A DNA stretch of 48,506 nucleotides from Bacteroidota bacterium (GCA_023422565.1 JAFAGR010000007.1:1-48506), one strand, 5' to 3'; shown: positions 15,765 through 25,658, counted from the stretch's first letter. Notes: generated from the sequence alone by a model not told the origin. Numbers and translations: made by a program.

Positions 15765-16940
15765 ATGAGTTTATACAGCCAAAGGGGCGTGTCTGCACAG
15801 AAAGAAGAAGTGCATAAGGCGGTGAAGAAACTTGACCAGGGGCTTTTTCCAAACGCGTTTTGTAAACTCTATCCCGATCATCTTGGCAATGATGATGAAT
15901 TTGTGAACGTGATGCATGCAGATGGCGCGGGTACAAAGAGCATACTTGCTTACATGTATTGGAAGGAAACCGGTGATATTTCGGTTTGGAAAGGAATAGC
16001 GCAGGATGCAGTGGCCATGAACCTGGATGACTTGCTTTGCGTGGGCATTCATGATAATATTATCTTTAATTCTACGATCGACCGTAATAAAAGACTGATC
16101 CCGGGCGAAGTGCTGGAAACCATCATCAACGGTACGCAGGAACTGTTTGATACGCTCGCGAAAACAGGCGTTAACATTAAATACCTCGGGGGAGAAACGG
16201 CTGATGTGGGCGATGTGGTGAGAACGGTTGCAGTGAACGGAACGATGGCCTGCCGCTGGCCCAAATCGAAACTGATCACGAATGATAAAATTGCAGCAGG
16301 ACAGGTGATCGTAGGCCTTGCAAGCTACGGGCAGGCAAATTACGAATCAGAGTATAACAGCGGCCTTGGCAGCAACGGATTAACGAGTGCCCGTCACGAT
16401 GTGCTTGAAAAGAAATACGCTAAACTTTTCCCGGAGAGTTTTGATAATTCGATTGACGACAAGGTTGCCTACATCGGAAAAAATAGTTTAACCGACACCG
16501 TTAGTTACACGGATCTTCCGCAACCAACCACCATCGGTAAACTTTTGCTCAGCCCGACCAGAACCTTTGCACCGGTGATGCGCGAACTCTTGCTGAATCA
16601 CTTTGAAAAAATAAATGGACTCATACATTGCAGCGGCGGCGGACAAACCAAGGTGTTGAAATACCTGCCTGCCCCTCTGAAAATAATTAAGGATAACCTG
16701 TTTCCGCCGCCACCGATTTTCAGGTTGATACAGGAAAACAGCGGGAGCAGTAACCGTGAAATGTATGAGGTATTCAACATGGGCTGCCGGATGGAAGTTT
16801 TTTGCGATCAGGATCATGCCGAAGAGATCATAAAAGTATCTACCAACTTTGGCGTTGAGGCACAGGTGACCGGTAGAGTGGAAGCAAGTGATAAAAAAGA
16901 ACTGCTTATTAAACTGCCATCGGAAGATTTACATTATTAA
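15765..16940 (+). CDS. purM: Phosphoribosylformylglycinamidine cyclo-ligase (AIR synthase)
   Basis: This 391-aa PurM-fold protein catalyses the ATP-dependent closure of FGAM to aminoimidazole ribotide, the fifth step of purine synthesis. Visible motifs are MHADGAGTKS near residues 49-58, the metal and nucleotide region QDAVAMNLDDLLCVG near 80-94, LGGETADVGDVVRTV near 141-155, and the C-terminal GLIHCSGGGQTKVL and VFNMGCRMEVFC. It is longer than enterobacterial PurM (about 345 aa) and somewhat divergent, as in other Bacteroidota. It has its own promoter element and is followed by the ABC ATPase after 61 bp. Confidence 0.9.
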   Translation: MSLYSQRGVSAQKEEVHKAVKKLDQGLFPNAFCKLYPDHLGNDDEFVNVMHADGAGTKSILAYMYWKETGDISVWKGIAQDAVAMNLDDLLCVGIHDNIIFNSTIDRNKRLIPGEVLETIINGTQELFDTLAKTGVNIKYLGGETADVGDVVRTVAVNGTMACRWPKSKLITNDKIAAGQVIVGLASYGQANYESEYNSGLGSNGLTSARHDVLEKKYAKLFPESFDNSIDDKVAYIGKNSLTDTVSYTDLPQPTTIGKLLLSPTRTFAPVMRELLLNHFEKINGLIHCSGGGQTKVLKYLPAPLKIIKDNLFPPPPIFRLIQENSGSSNREMYEVFNMGCRMEVFCDQDHAEEIIKVSTNFGVEAQVTGRVEASDKKELLIKLPSEDLHY

Positions 16941-17001
16941 CAACGTTGTCTGCACGAGATAATCCTTATTTTGCAGGAAACAGCAAGGCAAAAACTTATA
17001 T

Positions 17002-17691
17002 ATGTCGCAATCCATTATAGAACTTCGCAACGTAAACATTTACCAGGGCAGCAATCTCGTTTTAAGCGACGTGAACATTTCCTTAGACAAGGGCGAATTC
17101 GTTTACCTCGTAGGCAAAACCGGAACGGGAAAGAGCAGCCTGTTGAAAACGCTTTACGGCGATCTTCAACTCACAGAAGGCGAGGGCTGGGTTGTAGGCC
17201 ATAAACTAAAGGATCTTACCTGGAAAACGGTTCCATTTTTAAGGAGAAATCTCGGCGTGGTATTCCAGGATTTTCAGTTGCTGACAGACCGGAACGTGAA
17301 CGATAATCTAAAGTTTGTTTTAAAAGCAACGGGCTGGAAAGACGAAAAGCTGATGAACGACAAGATCGCCGATGTATTGGAGAAAGTAAACCTGAAAACG
17401 AAGGGATTTAAAATGCCGTATGAACTTAGCGGCGGGGAGCAGCAAAGGGTTGATATCGCACGCGCGCTTTTAAACTCCCCAAAACTTATACTGGCAGACG
17501 AGCCCACCGGTAACCTCGACCCCGAAACCAGTGATGAGATCATGCAGTTGTTGTTTCATATTTCGAGAGATTACAATACTACTATCCTGATGGCCACCCA
17601 CGATTACCTCGTGATCAAGAAATTTCCTGCCCGCACTATTAAGACCGAGGCCGGGAAGGTGTGGGATAATGCGGGAATATCAGTGCACTAA
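17002..17691 (+). CDS. ftsE: ABC transporter ATP-binding protein, FtsE-type
   Basis: This 229-aa ATPase has all the ABC motifs: Walker A GKTGTGKSS at 38-46, Q-loop FQD near 88-90, signature LSGGEQQ at 142-148, Walker B LILADEP at 162-168 and H-loop His near 197 (MATHDY). The short form and KTLYGDL, VVFQDFQLL and NLDPETSDEIM segments resemble FtsE, which works with the membrane protein FtsX to activate peptidoglycan hydrolases during division. No ftsX lies next to it here, so another MacB- or LolD-like partner is possible. Its last 53 bp overlap the convergent glycosyltransferase gene. Confidence 0.78.
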   Translation: MSQSIIELRNVNIYQGSNLVLSDVNISLDKGEFVYLVGKTGTGKSSLLKTLYGDLQLTEGEGWVVGHKLKDLTWKTVPFLRRNLGVVFQDFQLLTDRNVNDNLKFVLKATGWKDEKLMNDKIADVLEKVNLKTKGFKMPYELSGGEQQRVDIARALLNSPKLILADEPTGNLDPETSDEIMQLLFHISRDYNTTILMATHDYLVIKKFPARTIKTEAGKVWDNAGISVH

Positions 17692-18814
17692 GATGCAGCG
17701 CATTCATTTCATTGTTGTAAGCGCCGGAAAGCACTTCATAACGGTTGCGAATATCCGAAGCTGAATATTCGCGTTTCATTAGTTTTAAAATTTCATTCCT
17801 GAATCCGGCAGCGTCTTCTGCAAGGTGGCAAAGCCTTTCCACAGAAGTGCCCTCAATGGCATTCCGGTTCGCCAGTACAAATCTCCCAAGGTAAAGTGCA
17901 TTCAATACCTTCAACTTTACTCCCGTTTCATTGAAGGAGGGCAATACATGAATGTGCGCTCTTCCCATTAACTCATTCATGGCGGAAATAGAAGGGTTCG
18001 CAATTACATGAATGTTTGAAAACTTCGAAGCCAGCTTCAGCAGTTTCGCAGAGGGATCTTTCCCTGCTATCATAAGATTAATATCCAATTTTGAAAATAC
18101 TTCTTTAATGAGCCAGGAAGCTGCGGCCTCATTTTCATTTACCGAAAGGTTTCCATGATAGAGGCAAAACTCACCTGATCCGCTATGCGCCAGTGGTGCA
18201 TCATGCCCCGTAAACACCGGCAGGTAGTGAATTTCCGCATCAGGCTGCATCAACCGAAAAGTGGAAGAATCGCGGCGGCTGACTGTAAGCCATTTTGCAT
18301 CTTTGGAAAGTATTGCCTGTTCCCATTGCCTTAAAAGGCCGGATTCCCGCAGAAAATATTTTCGTTTCAAAAAACTCCCCTCATGCAAGGCAAGATTTGC
18401 ATAATAGATATGCTCGGCATTGTGCAGCCTTACAAATATTTTTCTGCCTGAAAGCTTATTTTGCATCAGCCACCAGGTGCAATGAATTCCTTCAAGTAAA
18501 ACCGGGTGGTTGTCTTTTTGCAATTCAGCTAACAATTCATCACTTCGTCTTGAACTAACGATGTAGGGTACACGAAGAGAAACCTCATACATCCGCCTCT
18601 TGTAATACCTTGCAGAAACACACATTGCTTCAACTTCAGGTGCCGGTGCGCTTCCCTTTGTGAAACAATGCAGGTGAATTTTGACACCTAGTTTGTGAAG
18701 CCATTTTATTTTATAGAAAAGGTCAGTGAACCCGCCATGCTCGGGCGGGAAAGGAACATCAAAACAAACAATATGAAGGTGATCAGCCAAATATCTGCTT
18801 ATAAAAAGATACAA
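17639..18814 (-). CDS. Glycosyltransferase, GT4-like
   Basis: This 391-aa GT-B type protein has an N-terminal acceptor domain with the PFPPEHGGFTDLFYKIKWL motif (the PPxxGG signature of GT4 enzymes) and IFVRLHNAEHIYY near 130. Its C-terminal donor domain has LMIAGKDPSAKLL, a HVIANPS segment and a LPSFNETGVKLKVLNALYLGRFVLAN region where GT4 enzymes bind the nucleotide sugar. It is cytoplasmic, with unknown sugar and acceptor. The ATG at 18814 overlaps the upstream glycosyltransferase by 32 bp. A TTG at 18790, overlapping the upstream stop, would give the more usual start near DHLHIVCFDVP. Its 3' end overlaps ftsE by 53 bp in convergent orientation. Confidence 0.85.
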   Translation of the reverse strand: MYLFISRYLADHLHIVCFDVPFPPEHGGFTDLFYKIKWLHKLGVKIHLHCFTKGSAPAPEVEAMCVSARYYKRRMYEVSLRVPYIVSSRRSDELLAELQKDNHPVLLEGIHCTWWLMQNKLSGRKIFVRLHNAEHIYYANLALHEGSFLKRKYFLRESGLLRQWEQAILSKDAKWLTVSRRDSSTFRLMQPDAEIHYLPVFTGHDAPLAHSGSGEFCLYHGNLSVNENEAAASWLIKEVFSKLDINLMIAGKDPSAKLLKLASKFSNIHVIANPSISAMNELMGRAHIHVLPSFNETGVKLKVLNALYLGRFVLANRNAIEGTSVERLCHLAEDAAGFRNEILKLMKREYSASDIRNRYEVLSGAYNNEMNALHLSALIFPHYPTPSRPRS

Positions 18815-19871
18815 GTTTAAGTGATTCCTGCTGCCAGTTCAATTCCCGCGCTGCCAGCATGCACTCCCTGTGAATATTTTCCCATCTTTCCTCATCATGC
18901 AAAAGGCTGTTGATAGCTTGTGCCAGAGATTCGGGAGAGTGCTCGCGAACCAATACGGCCACTCTAAACTGATTATTGATCTCGCGATACACAGGATAAT
19001 CGGAACACACCTGCGGAACTCCGGCGTGAATGTAATCAAAGAACCTGTTGGCGAGCGAGTAATAGTTGCTTTTGGCGCCTTTTTCAAATAAGGTGATACC
19101 TATTAAGGCTTTGGACGTAACTTTTTTTAATTCCGCAGGTTCAACCAATCCTTTAAAAATCACTTTATCCTTAAGCCCGTATTCATCAACCAGGCTGCGG
19201 GCTTGTTTCATAAAATTGCCATCACCGCAAATTAACAGTGGCGCATTCACCCATTGCATGGCGGGTATAAGGGTTTCAAAACTTCGCCCTTCATTTACGG
19301 CGCCCTGGTATAATATGAAGCGTTCTTTTTCAGTTCCCATTTTCAACGGATCATAAAATGAAATATTCCTGATCACCTTAAAGGAACTTCCATACATCCG
19401 TTTAAATTCTTCAGCTATGGGATCGTTTACGGTATATCCCAATTTGAATTGGGGCACGGCATAGCGCTCGATCTTTTTCCAAAAAGCGTACATGCGTGGC
19501 CGTTCGGCTATCTCTTTCATCTCGCAAAACAATTCATGCGCATCGTAAATACGCTTTGTATTCTTTAACCGGGAAACCCAAAGCACTGGGAGAATTGTAT
19601 CCAGATCTATCGCGCAGATTGCATCAGCCCTATTAAACAAAAGGTAAAAGAAAAGATGGATATTATAGGAAGCATAAAATAAAAAGCCCTTATCGGCCAA
19701 ACAGCGCAACCTCACCTGACGGAAGGGCATCTCTGTAAGCGGAACGGAATGCCGTCTTTTTCTTCCGACTAAAATAACACGATGGCCTTCATTTGCCAGG
19801 GCACTGCAAATACGATGCATCCTCTGATCATACGAAAGATCATTAGTTACAGTAAAACAAAGAATCGCCAA
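18783..19871 (-). CDS. Glycosyltransferase, GT4-like
   Basis: This 362-aa GT-B type protein starts MAILCFTVTNDLSYDQRMHRIC, with the N-terminal fold of GT4 enzymes (NDLxxDxRxxR). It has RIYDAHELFCEMKEI near 108-122 and a donor domain with RFILYQGAVNEGRSFETLI, LLICGDGNFM and the C-terminal GITLFEKGAKSNYYSLANRFFDYIHAGVPQVC signature. The product is probably a step of lipopolysaccharide, exopolysaccharide or protein glycan assembly, but no substrate is visible. It overlaps and is probably translationally coupled to the second glycosyltransferase. It is divergent from the M16 protease at 20046. Confidence 0.87.
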   Translation of the reverse strand: MAILCFTVTNDLSYDQRMHRICSALANEGHRVILVGRKRRHSVPLTEMPFRQVRLRCLADKGFLFYASYNIHLFFYLLFNRADAICAIDLDTILPVLWVSRLKNTKRIYDAHELFCEMKEIAERPRMYAFWKKIERYAVPQFKLGYTVNDPIAEEFKRMYGSSFKVIRNISFYDPLKMGTEKERFILYQGAVNEGRSFETLIPAMQWVNAPLLICGDGNFMKQARSLVDEYGLKDKVIFKGLVEPAELKKVTSKALIGITLFEKGAKSNYYSLANRFFDYIHAGVPQVCSDYPVYREINNQFRVAVLVREHSPESLAQAINSLLHDEERWENIHRECMLAARELNWQQESLKLVSFYKQIFG

Positions 19872-20007
19872 GCTTTTTCGGCTAAAGATATTCCTTACCC
19901 GCGCCGACCGGAGAATTAAAAGGTGCTCATTTATACAGTTTTATTCCACAGACCAACATTTAACAAGCCACTTGTATAAAAAGCGAAGTAAAATAGCCTT
20001 CTTCATT

Positions 20008-20015
20008 TATATTTG
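20008..20015 (+). promoter_or_regulatory. TAnnTTTG -7 promoter element of the M16 protease
   Basis: TATATTTG is an exact -7 consensus match ending 30 bases before the ATG at 20046. No -33 TTG is found at standard spacing. Confidence 0.5.
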
Positions 20016-20045
20016 GAGTTCGAGTTAACTTAAACAATTCTTACC

Positions 20046-22883
20046 ATGCGAATTAAATTTTTGAGCCTGTGCATCCTTGCCCTGGCACCGGCTGCGCACA
20101 TCTTCGCCCAACCCAAACTAGTGGAAAAGGTGGTGCAGAAAAGCAAAGAGGTCGTTATTCCTTATGAAAAGTATGTTTTACCTAACGGACTAACGGTTAT
20201 TATACACGAAGACCATTCTGACCCTATCGTGCATGTGGACGTAACCTATCATGTAGGTTCTGCACGCGAGGAGATTGGCAAAAGCGGCTTTGCGCATTTC
20301 TTTGAACACATGATGTTCCAGGGATCAGACAATGTGGCTGACGAACAGCATTTCAAAATAATTTCTGAAGCGGGCGGAACGCTTAACGGTACCACAAACC
20401 GCGACCGCACGAATTATTTTGAAACGGTTCCCAACAACCAGCTTGAAAAAATGCTATGGCTTGAAGCCGATCGTATGGGATTTTTGCTGGATGCGGTAAC
20501 ACAACAGAAATTTGAAGTTCAACGCGAAACTGTGAAGAATGAGCGTGGACAGAATTACGACAACCGCCCCTATGGCTTATTGGGCGAAGTGGCTTCAAAA
20601 AATCTTTACCCTTACGGCCATCCTTATTCATGGATGACCATCGGTTATATTGAAGACCTTAACCGCAGCGATGTGAACGATCTTAAAAATTTCTTCCTGC
20701 GCTGGTATGGCCCGAATAACGCTACCCTAACCATCGGCGGCGATGTGAATACAAAGGAGGTACTTACCATGGTGGAAAAATATTTCGGATCCATTCCAAA
20801 AGGCCCGGAAGTAACACCAACCAAACTTGACCCCGTAAAGCTTACCTCGAACCGTTACGCAAGCTACGTTGACAATTATGCCCGCACACCGATGATGCGG
20901 ATAGTTTATCCTACCGTTCCATCTTTCCACGCCGATGAGCCTGCACTGGATCTTTTGGCCGACATTCTTGGCGGTGGAAAAAATTCCATCCTTTACCAGG
21001 AACTGGTGAAAACGCAAAAAGCGAACAACGCTGTTACATTCAGCTCAATGTCTGAACTGGCCGGCGAGTTTGTGATATCTGTTACTCCCTTCTCCGGCAA
21101 ATCGCTAAAGGAAATGGAGGAATTAGTTAACCAGGCTCTTATGGTTTTTGAAAAGCGTGGTGTAAAGGATGAAGATCTGGCTCGTTTTAAAGGCGACTTC
21201 GAAAGCCGCACCATTAATGGCCTGGCCAGTGTTTCCGGTAAAGTTCGCCAGCTAGCATATAATGAAACCTTCCAGGGAAACCCTAACCTGATCGGAAAAG
21301 AAATGCAGCGTTACCTTGCGGTAACCAAGGAAGATGTTTGGCGTGTGTATGAGAAATATTTGAAAGGCAAAAACAGGCTTGTGGTTAGCGCGGTACCGAA
21401 AGGACAGGAAAACATGAAGGCGGGTGAAGATAATTACACAATAAGCACTGACGGATATGTAGCGCCGGATTACGGATACAAAGGGCTTAAATACACTAAA
21501 GCAAAAGATAATTTCGACCGCAAGAAAATGCCGGGTGCGGGAAAAAATCCGGTAGTGAACGTTCCTCCGTTTTGGAAGAAAAAACTTGCTAACGGCATGA
21601 GTGTGATCGGAACGGAAAACACCGAACTTCCTACAGCAAACATTACAGTTGCGCTCAAGGGCGGCCGTCTAATGGAGAACAACGACCTCTCGAAGGCAGG
21701 CCTTACCAACCTGGTTGCCGCGATGCTGAATGAGGATACAAAAAACTATACCAGCGAGCAAATAAGCCTGGAGCTTGAAAAATTGGGCAGCAGCATTAAT
21801 GTGTACAACACCACCGATGCCATTGTATTCTCTTTGAATACGCTTACCAGGAATATGGATAAATCGCTGGCTCTTTTGGAAGAAAGAATTCTTCGTCCGC
21901 AGTTTAACGAAGATGATTTCACGCGTTTGAAAAAACAGGTGACCGAAAGCATTAAGAACAGCAGGACCTCTGCAGCCAGTGTGGCTTCCAATGTTTACGC
22001 AGCACTCAACTATGGGTCAGATAACATACTAGGCATACCGGGCAGCGGTACGCAGGAGTCGATTGCTTCTATCACTCTTGATGATATCAAAAACTATTAC
22101 AACAAATACATAAGTTCAGATGACGGCCGCGTGGTTGTAGTAGGAGACGTGAAAGAACAGCAGATCGCTCCTAAACTTGCCTTTTTGCAAAAACTTCCTT
22201 CAACAAAATTTGCATTGCCTTTAAAGCAGGATTTCATTCCGGTTGAAAAAACCAGGATCTATCTTGTAGACATTCCAAATGCAGCGCAAACCGAATTCAG
22301 GATCGGTAATGCAAGCCCGTTGCGTTACGATGCTACCGGCGAATATTACCTGGCCACCCTTGCCAATTACAACCTCGGATCATCCTTCAACAGCCGTTTA
22401 AACATTAATCTGCGTGAAGATAAGGGTTGGACATACGGAGCCCGGAGCGGTTTTAATGCAGACAAGTATTCCGGCGCATTTACGTTTTCGAGCGGAATTC
22501 GCAGGAATGCCACTGACAGTGCGCTCTCTGAAATCATGCGCGAAATAACAGAATATGTGAATATGGGAATCAGGCCGGATGAGATCAGCTTTATGCAGAG
22601 CAGTATCGGCCAAAGCGATGCGCGCAATTATGAAACAGCGGGCCAGAAGTCTGCCTTCATCGCACGAATTCTTCAGTACGACCTGCCCGCTGATTTCGTA
22701 GCACGCCAGATCAATATTTTAAACTCATTGCAAAAAGCGGAAATAGACCGCATCTCAAAAAAACATCTTGATGTAAATAAGATGAACATTGTATTGGTAG
22801 GAGATAAGAAAACAATTCTTCCCGGGCTTGAAAAAATGGGATATGAAATTGTTGAACTTGATGCCGACGCTAAAAAATTGTAA
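20046..22883 (+). CDS. Two-domain M16 zinc peptidase (pitrilysin/processing-peptidase type)
   Basis: This 945-aa exported protein has a signal peptide at 1-21 (ending IFAQ). The first M16 unit carries the inverted zinc motif HFFEH at 84-88, with the third ligand expected in the ETVKNERGQNYDNRPYG segment near 160. The second M16 unit (about 510-940) lacks HxxEH (GLTNLVAAMLNED in its place), as in single-chain fusions where the second half is structural; it keeps the R/Y pair region LREDKGWTYGARSGF near 795. It would degrade peptides in the periplasm or at the outer membrane. A strong terminator follows at 22903. Confidence 0.93.
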   Translation: MRIKFLSLCILALAPAAHIFAQPKLVEKVVQKSKEVVIPYEKYVLPNGLTVIIHEDHSDPIVHVDVTYHVGSAREEIGKSGFAHFFEHMMFQGSDNVADEQHFKIISEAGGTLNGTTNRDRTNYFETVPNNQLEKMLWLEADRMGFLLDAVTQQKFEVQRETVKNERGQNYDNRPYGLLGEVASKNLYPYGHPYSWMTIGYIEDLNRSDVNDLKNFFLRWYGPNNATLTIGGDVNTKEVLTMVEKYFGSIPKGPEVTPTKLDPVKLTSNRYASYVDNYARTPMMRIVYPTVPSFHADEPALDLLADILGGGKNSILYQELVKTQKANNAVTFSSMSELAGEFVISVTPFSGKSLKEMEELVNQALMVFEKRGVKDEDLARFKGDFESRTINGLASVSGKVRQLAYNETFQGNPNLIGKEMQRYLAVTKEDVWRVYEKYLKGKNRLVVSAVPKGQENMKAGEDNYTISTDGYVAPDYGYKGLKYTKAKDNFDRKKMPGAGKNPVVNVPPFWKKKLANGMSVIGTENTELPTANITVALKGGRLMENNDLSKAGLTNLVAAMLNEDTKNYTSEQISLELEKLGSSINVYNTTDAIVFSLNTLTRNMDKSLALLEERILRPQFNEDDFTRLKKQVTESIKNSRTSAASVASNVYAALNYGSDNILGIPGSGTQESIASITLDDIKNYYNKYISSDDGRVVVVGDVKEQQIAPKLAFLQKLPSTKFALPLKQDFIPVEKTRIYLVDIPNAAQTEFRIGNASPLRYDATGEYYLATLANYNLGSSFNSRLNINLREDKGWTYGARSGFNADKYSGAFTFSSGIRRNATDSALSEIMREITEYVNMGIRPDEISFMQSSIGQSDARNYETAGQKSAFIARILQYDLPADFVARQINILNSLQKAEIDRISKKHLDVNKMNIVLVGDKKTILPGLEKMGYEIVELDADAKKL

Positions 22884-22902
22884 TTACATTTAACTAAATA
22901 AG

Positions 22903-22928
22903 GAAGCGGCCTTTGGTCGCTTCTTTTT
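22903..22928 (+). terminator. Rho-independent terminator of the M16 protease gene
   Basis: GAAGCGGCC pairs with GGTCGCTTC (22903-22911 with 22915-22923, one G-T pair) around a TTT loop, and is followed by TTTTT. It lies 20 bp past the stop. Confidence 0.9.
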
Positions 22929-22977
22929 ATTTTGCACCCATCTCATTTATTCGGCGAAAAACACCCAAGGTCTATTC

Positions 22978-24948
22978 ATGAAATTTCTTTTCTCTCTTTG
23001 TTTTACTTTTCTGTTTTATTTTTCAAATGCGCAGCCCCTGCGAGAATTACGCGGTGTATGGCTTACTACTTTTTCCAATATAGACTGGCCCAAGCGTGGT
23101 GAAACGCCAGAGCAGCAAAGGGAATCGCTTTTGCGGATACTGGATGTGCTCAGGGAAACCGGTATCAACACTGTGTACATGCAGGTGCGTAGCCAGTGTG
23201 ATGCGATGTACAACAGTTCTTTGGAGCCATGGTCGGCCGACCTCACCGGCACACAGGGAATGGCGCCGGCAGAAAACTGGGATCCGCTGCATTTCGCCAT
23301 TGAGGAATCCCATAAGCGAGGCATGGACCTTCATGCATGGCTGAACCCATATCGTGCGGTAGCTAACACCGGTGCCCTGCCTTACTTTTCGTCACAGCAT
23401 ATTGCAAAGCGGCGGCCAGATTGGCTTCTCGCTGCCGGAACATTAAGAACGCTTGATCCCGGCATACCTGAAGTAAGGCAACACATACTCGCCGTAATTT
23501 CGGATATCGTTAACCGTTATGATGTGGATGGAATTCATTTTGATGATTATTTCTATCCCGAAGGTTCGTTTAATGATAATGCCACGTTTGCGAAGTATTC
23601 GGCCGGGATCACAAATAAAAATGACTGGAGAAGAAATAATGTGGACCTTCTGATAGAAGAATGTTTCAACACTATCAGAAAAATTAAACCATGGGTTAAG
23701 TTTGGCGTGTCACCAACAGGTATCTATGAGAACAGTGCCGATCCGAACAAAGGGACTAGAACCACCGGCAAGCAACATTATTCCGAATTATTTTCCGATA
23801 CAAGAAAATGGCTTCGCGAAGGATGGATCGATTACCTCGAGCCGCAGGTGTATTGGTACAGCCGCCAGCCGGGCTCACCCTTTAATGATGTCGCGTTATG
23901 GTGGGCAGGCCAGCGTTACGACAGGCATATGTACATCGGGCTCGCCGGCTATAAAGTAGGCATGGAAAAAGGCTGGTGGAGCGCTTTGGAAATTCCGGAC
24001 CAAGTAAGGCTGTTGCGTTCGCCCCTCGCAAATGGCATTTCCGGAATGAGCATTTACAATACCTCGAGCCTTTTGATTAATAAACTCGGCTATCGCGATT
24101 CTTTAAAGCACGCATTCAGGTTACCGGCCATGGTACCTGAAATGCATTGGATAGACAGCGTGCCACCCGGGGGTCCCGTAAGTGTTTCGGTAACTACGGT
24201 GCCAAACGGCACTAAAATTTCGTGGACCTTACGGGAAGGGATAACCGAAGAAATGGATAAGCCGAAAATGCTCGCCATTTACCGCTTCCGTGATACCACA
24301 ATTGATCATGCGAGCAGCAATTTGCTTGCGGTGATCTATGCAAACGGTACCAGGGATTTTATTGATGAAACCGGCTATGAACACAAGATGTGGTACCGGG
24401 TTACGCTTGTTGACAGGCTGTGGAATGAAAGCGAACCAAGCTACGCGATAAGTTATGCGGGGCCGGTTCACAGACCGGTTCCAATTACCCGCAAACCGGA
24501 AACCCCGCAACCGGTAAAAGAATTGCCCGTGATTGCAAAAACGGCGCCGCCGGTGGTGGAGAAGCCAAAACCACAGCCCGTTCCCGAAAAGCGGGTACCC
24601 GAAACCGTTAGAAAGGAAACTATAGCGAAGACTGTGGCTCCCGCAGAGCGCACTCAAACTGAAAAACGGGCACTTCCGGCTGCTACTGAGAAGCCTTTAA
24701 TGGCCAAAAATCCTTCGCCCGTAAAATTAGAATCGGGGATAAGAATGCAGGTACTCGTAACCGGTAGTATCGAATACAATTTGTTTGATGAAAAAATGAG
24801 CAAGGTAACATGGGGCAAGATCAGGTCGCAGTCTACTAATGCCTATGTACAACTTCCTTCAACCAAAAACCTTGCACCCGGCAAATACATTCTGGAATTA
24901 AAGAAAGACAGCGCAACCGAATTATTTCCAATTATGATTATTCAATAG
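22978..24948 (+). CDS. GHL10 (DUF187) family 10-type glycoside hydrolase, exported
   Basis: This 656-aa protein has a signal peptide at 1-18 (ending SNAQ). The GHL10/YngK domain covers about 20-340: ELRGVWLTTFSNIDWP, INTVYMQVRSQCDAMY, DLHAWLNPYRA and DGIHFDDYFYPEG, with the likely catalytic acidic residues in the last motif, and VKFGVSPTGIY. A beta-sandwich resembling fibronectin type III follows (about 390-490). Next is a Pro, Lys and Glu-rich linker (about 495-580), then a small C-terminal beta domain. Related enzymes act on cell-wall or other glycans, but activity for this group is poorly defined. Its 3' end overlaps the convergent EcsC-type gene by 7 bp. Confidence 0.88.
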   Translation: MKFLFSLCFTFLFYFSNAQPLRELRGVWLTTFSNIDWPKRGETPEQQRESLLRILDVLRETGINTVYMQVRSQCDAMYNSSLEPWSADLTGTQGMAPAENWDPLHFAIEESHKRGMDLHAWLNPYRAVANTGALPYFSSQHIAKRRPDWLLAAGTLRTLDPGIPEVRQHILAVISDIVNRYDVDGIHFDDYFYPEGSFNDNATFAKYSAGITNKNDWRRNNVDLLIEECFNTIRKIKPWVKFGVSPTGIYENSADPNKGTRTTGKQHYSELFSDTRKWLREGWIDYLEPQVYWYSRQPGSPFNDVALWWAGQRYDRHMYIGLAGYKVGMEKGWWSALEIPDQVRLLRSPLANGISGMSIYNTSSLLINKLGYRDSLKHAFRLPAMVPEMHWIDSVPPGGPVSVSVTTVPNGTKISWTLREGITEEMDKPKMLAIYRFRDTTIDHASSNLLAVIYANGTRDFIDETGYEHKMWYRVTLVDRLWNESEPSYAISYAGPVHRPVPITRKPETPQPVKELPVIAKTAPPVVEKPKPQPVPEKRVPETVRKETIAKTVAPAERTQTEKRALPAATEKPLMAKNPSPVKLESGIRMQVLVTGSIEYNLFDEKMSKVTWGKIRSQSTNAYVQLPSTKNLAPGKYILELKKDSATELFPIMIIQ

Positions 24949-25658
24949 CCGAGGCGCATCCGGTACGCATTCATTGCCGTAGTGCCGAGTTTATCAAGCA
25001 AGCGGTAATTTACCACTACGCCAACGGCGATTCCTATGCCGGGGATTAGCTGCACCAGTTTGGCGAGGTCAAGGTAATCGCGGTATTCCTGCTGGAAACT
25101 TTGCCAGTCAAATTCATTGAGCTGGGCCGGCAATGTGTTTACATATTCGTTCCAGTTGCGCATCAGCATAAAAATTTCGCGCCTTTTGTCCTGCCCGGAA
25201 TATGTCAGTTGAAAAATGTGAAGTATAAAAAGGCGTTCGCGATAATCATCGATATCCATTCCGTAGCCGGCCGCAACATCAAACAACAGTTTAATTTTTG
25301 TAGCGAGTAAAACGGGAAATTCAGCCAGGGCAAGCATAAACCCGCCTGCGCCTGCAATTCCGCCTTCTGCAGAAGCCGTGCGCCGGTACCATTTTATTCT
25401 TTCCATAACCTCAAATTCCACAACCGCTAAGGGCCTTCCGGCCTCTTTAACTGTTGAGGTAGCGGCTGATCCCCATAATACACCCTTCACCATCTGCTTC
25501 ATGGTTTCGGTGATAATTTTATGCACCTTTTCCGGCAGCAGGTTATTCAGGCGCGTTTGAATATTGCGGGTTAACCGGTTTGTAACTGATGCCCGCCGAC
25601 TCATTTTCTTTGCCCATCCTGCAACTTCGCTCCGTACTTTTGCTTCGTAATTGTTCAT
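24942..25658 (-). CDS. EcsC family protein
   Basis: This 238-aa protein matches the EcsC family: an N-terminal amphipathic helical part, ASAEGGIAGAGGFMLALAEFPVLLATKIKLLFDVAAGYG near residues 95-133 (the Gly and Ala-rich membrane-associated core), RERLFILHIFQLTYSG, and a C-terminal LVQLIPGIGIAVGVVVNYRLLDKLGTTAMNAYRMR. In Bacillus, ecsC follows an ABC transporter; the biochemical role of the family is unknown. Here it is alone, convergent with the glycosidase and divergent from rpsO. Confidence 0.88.
   Translation of the reverse strand: MNNYEAKVRSEVAGWAKKMSRRASVTNRLTRNIQTRLNNLLPEKVHKIITETMKQMVKGVLWGSAATSTVKEAGRPLAVVEFEVMERIKWYRRTASAEGGIAGAGGFMLALAEFPVLLATKIKLLFDVAAGYGMDIDDYRERLFILHIFQLTYSGQDKRREIFMLMRNWNEYVNTLPAQLNEFDWQSFQQEYRDYLDLAKLVQLIPGIGIAVGVVVNYRLLDKLGTTAMNAYRMRLGY

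Noticed and set aside
18731..18749. GC-rich hairpin CCCGCC/GGCGGG as a dispersed element
   Set aside because: It lies inside the glycosyltransferase gene and encodes the conserved PPEHGG motif, so coding constraint explains it.
17639..19871. Polysaccharide biosynthesis cluster
   Set aside because: Only two glycosyltransferases are present. No Wzx/Wzy, sugar-nucleotide or export genes flank them.
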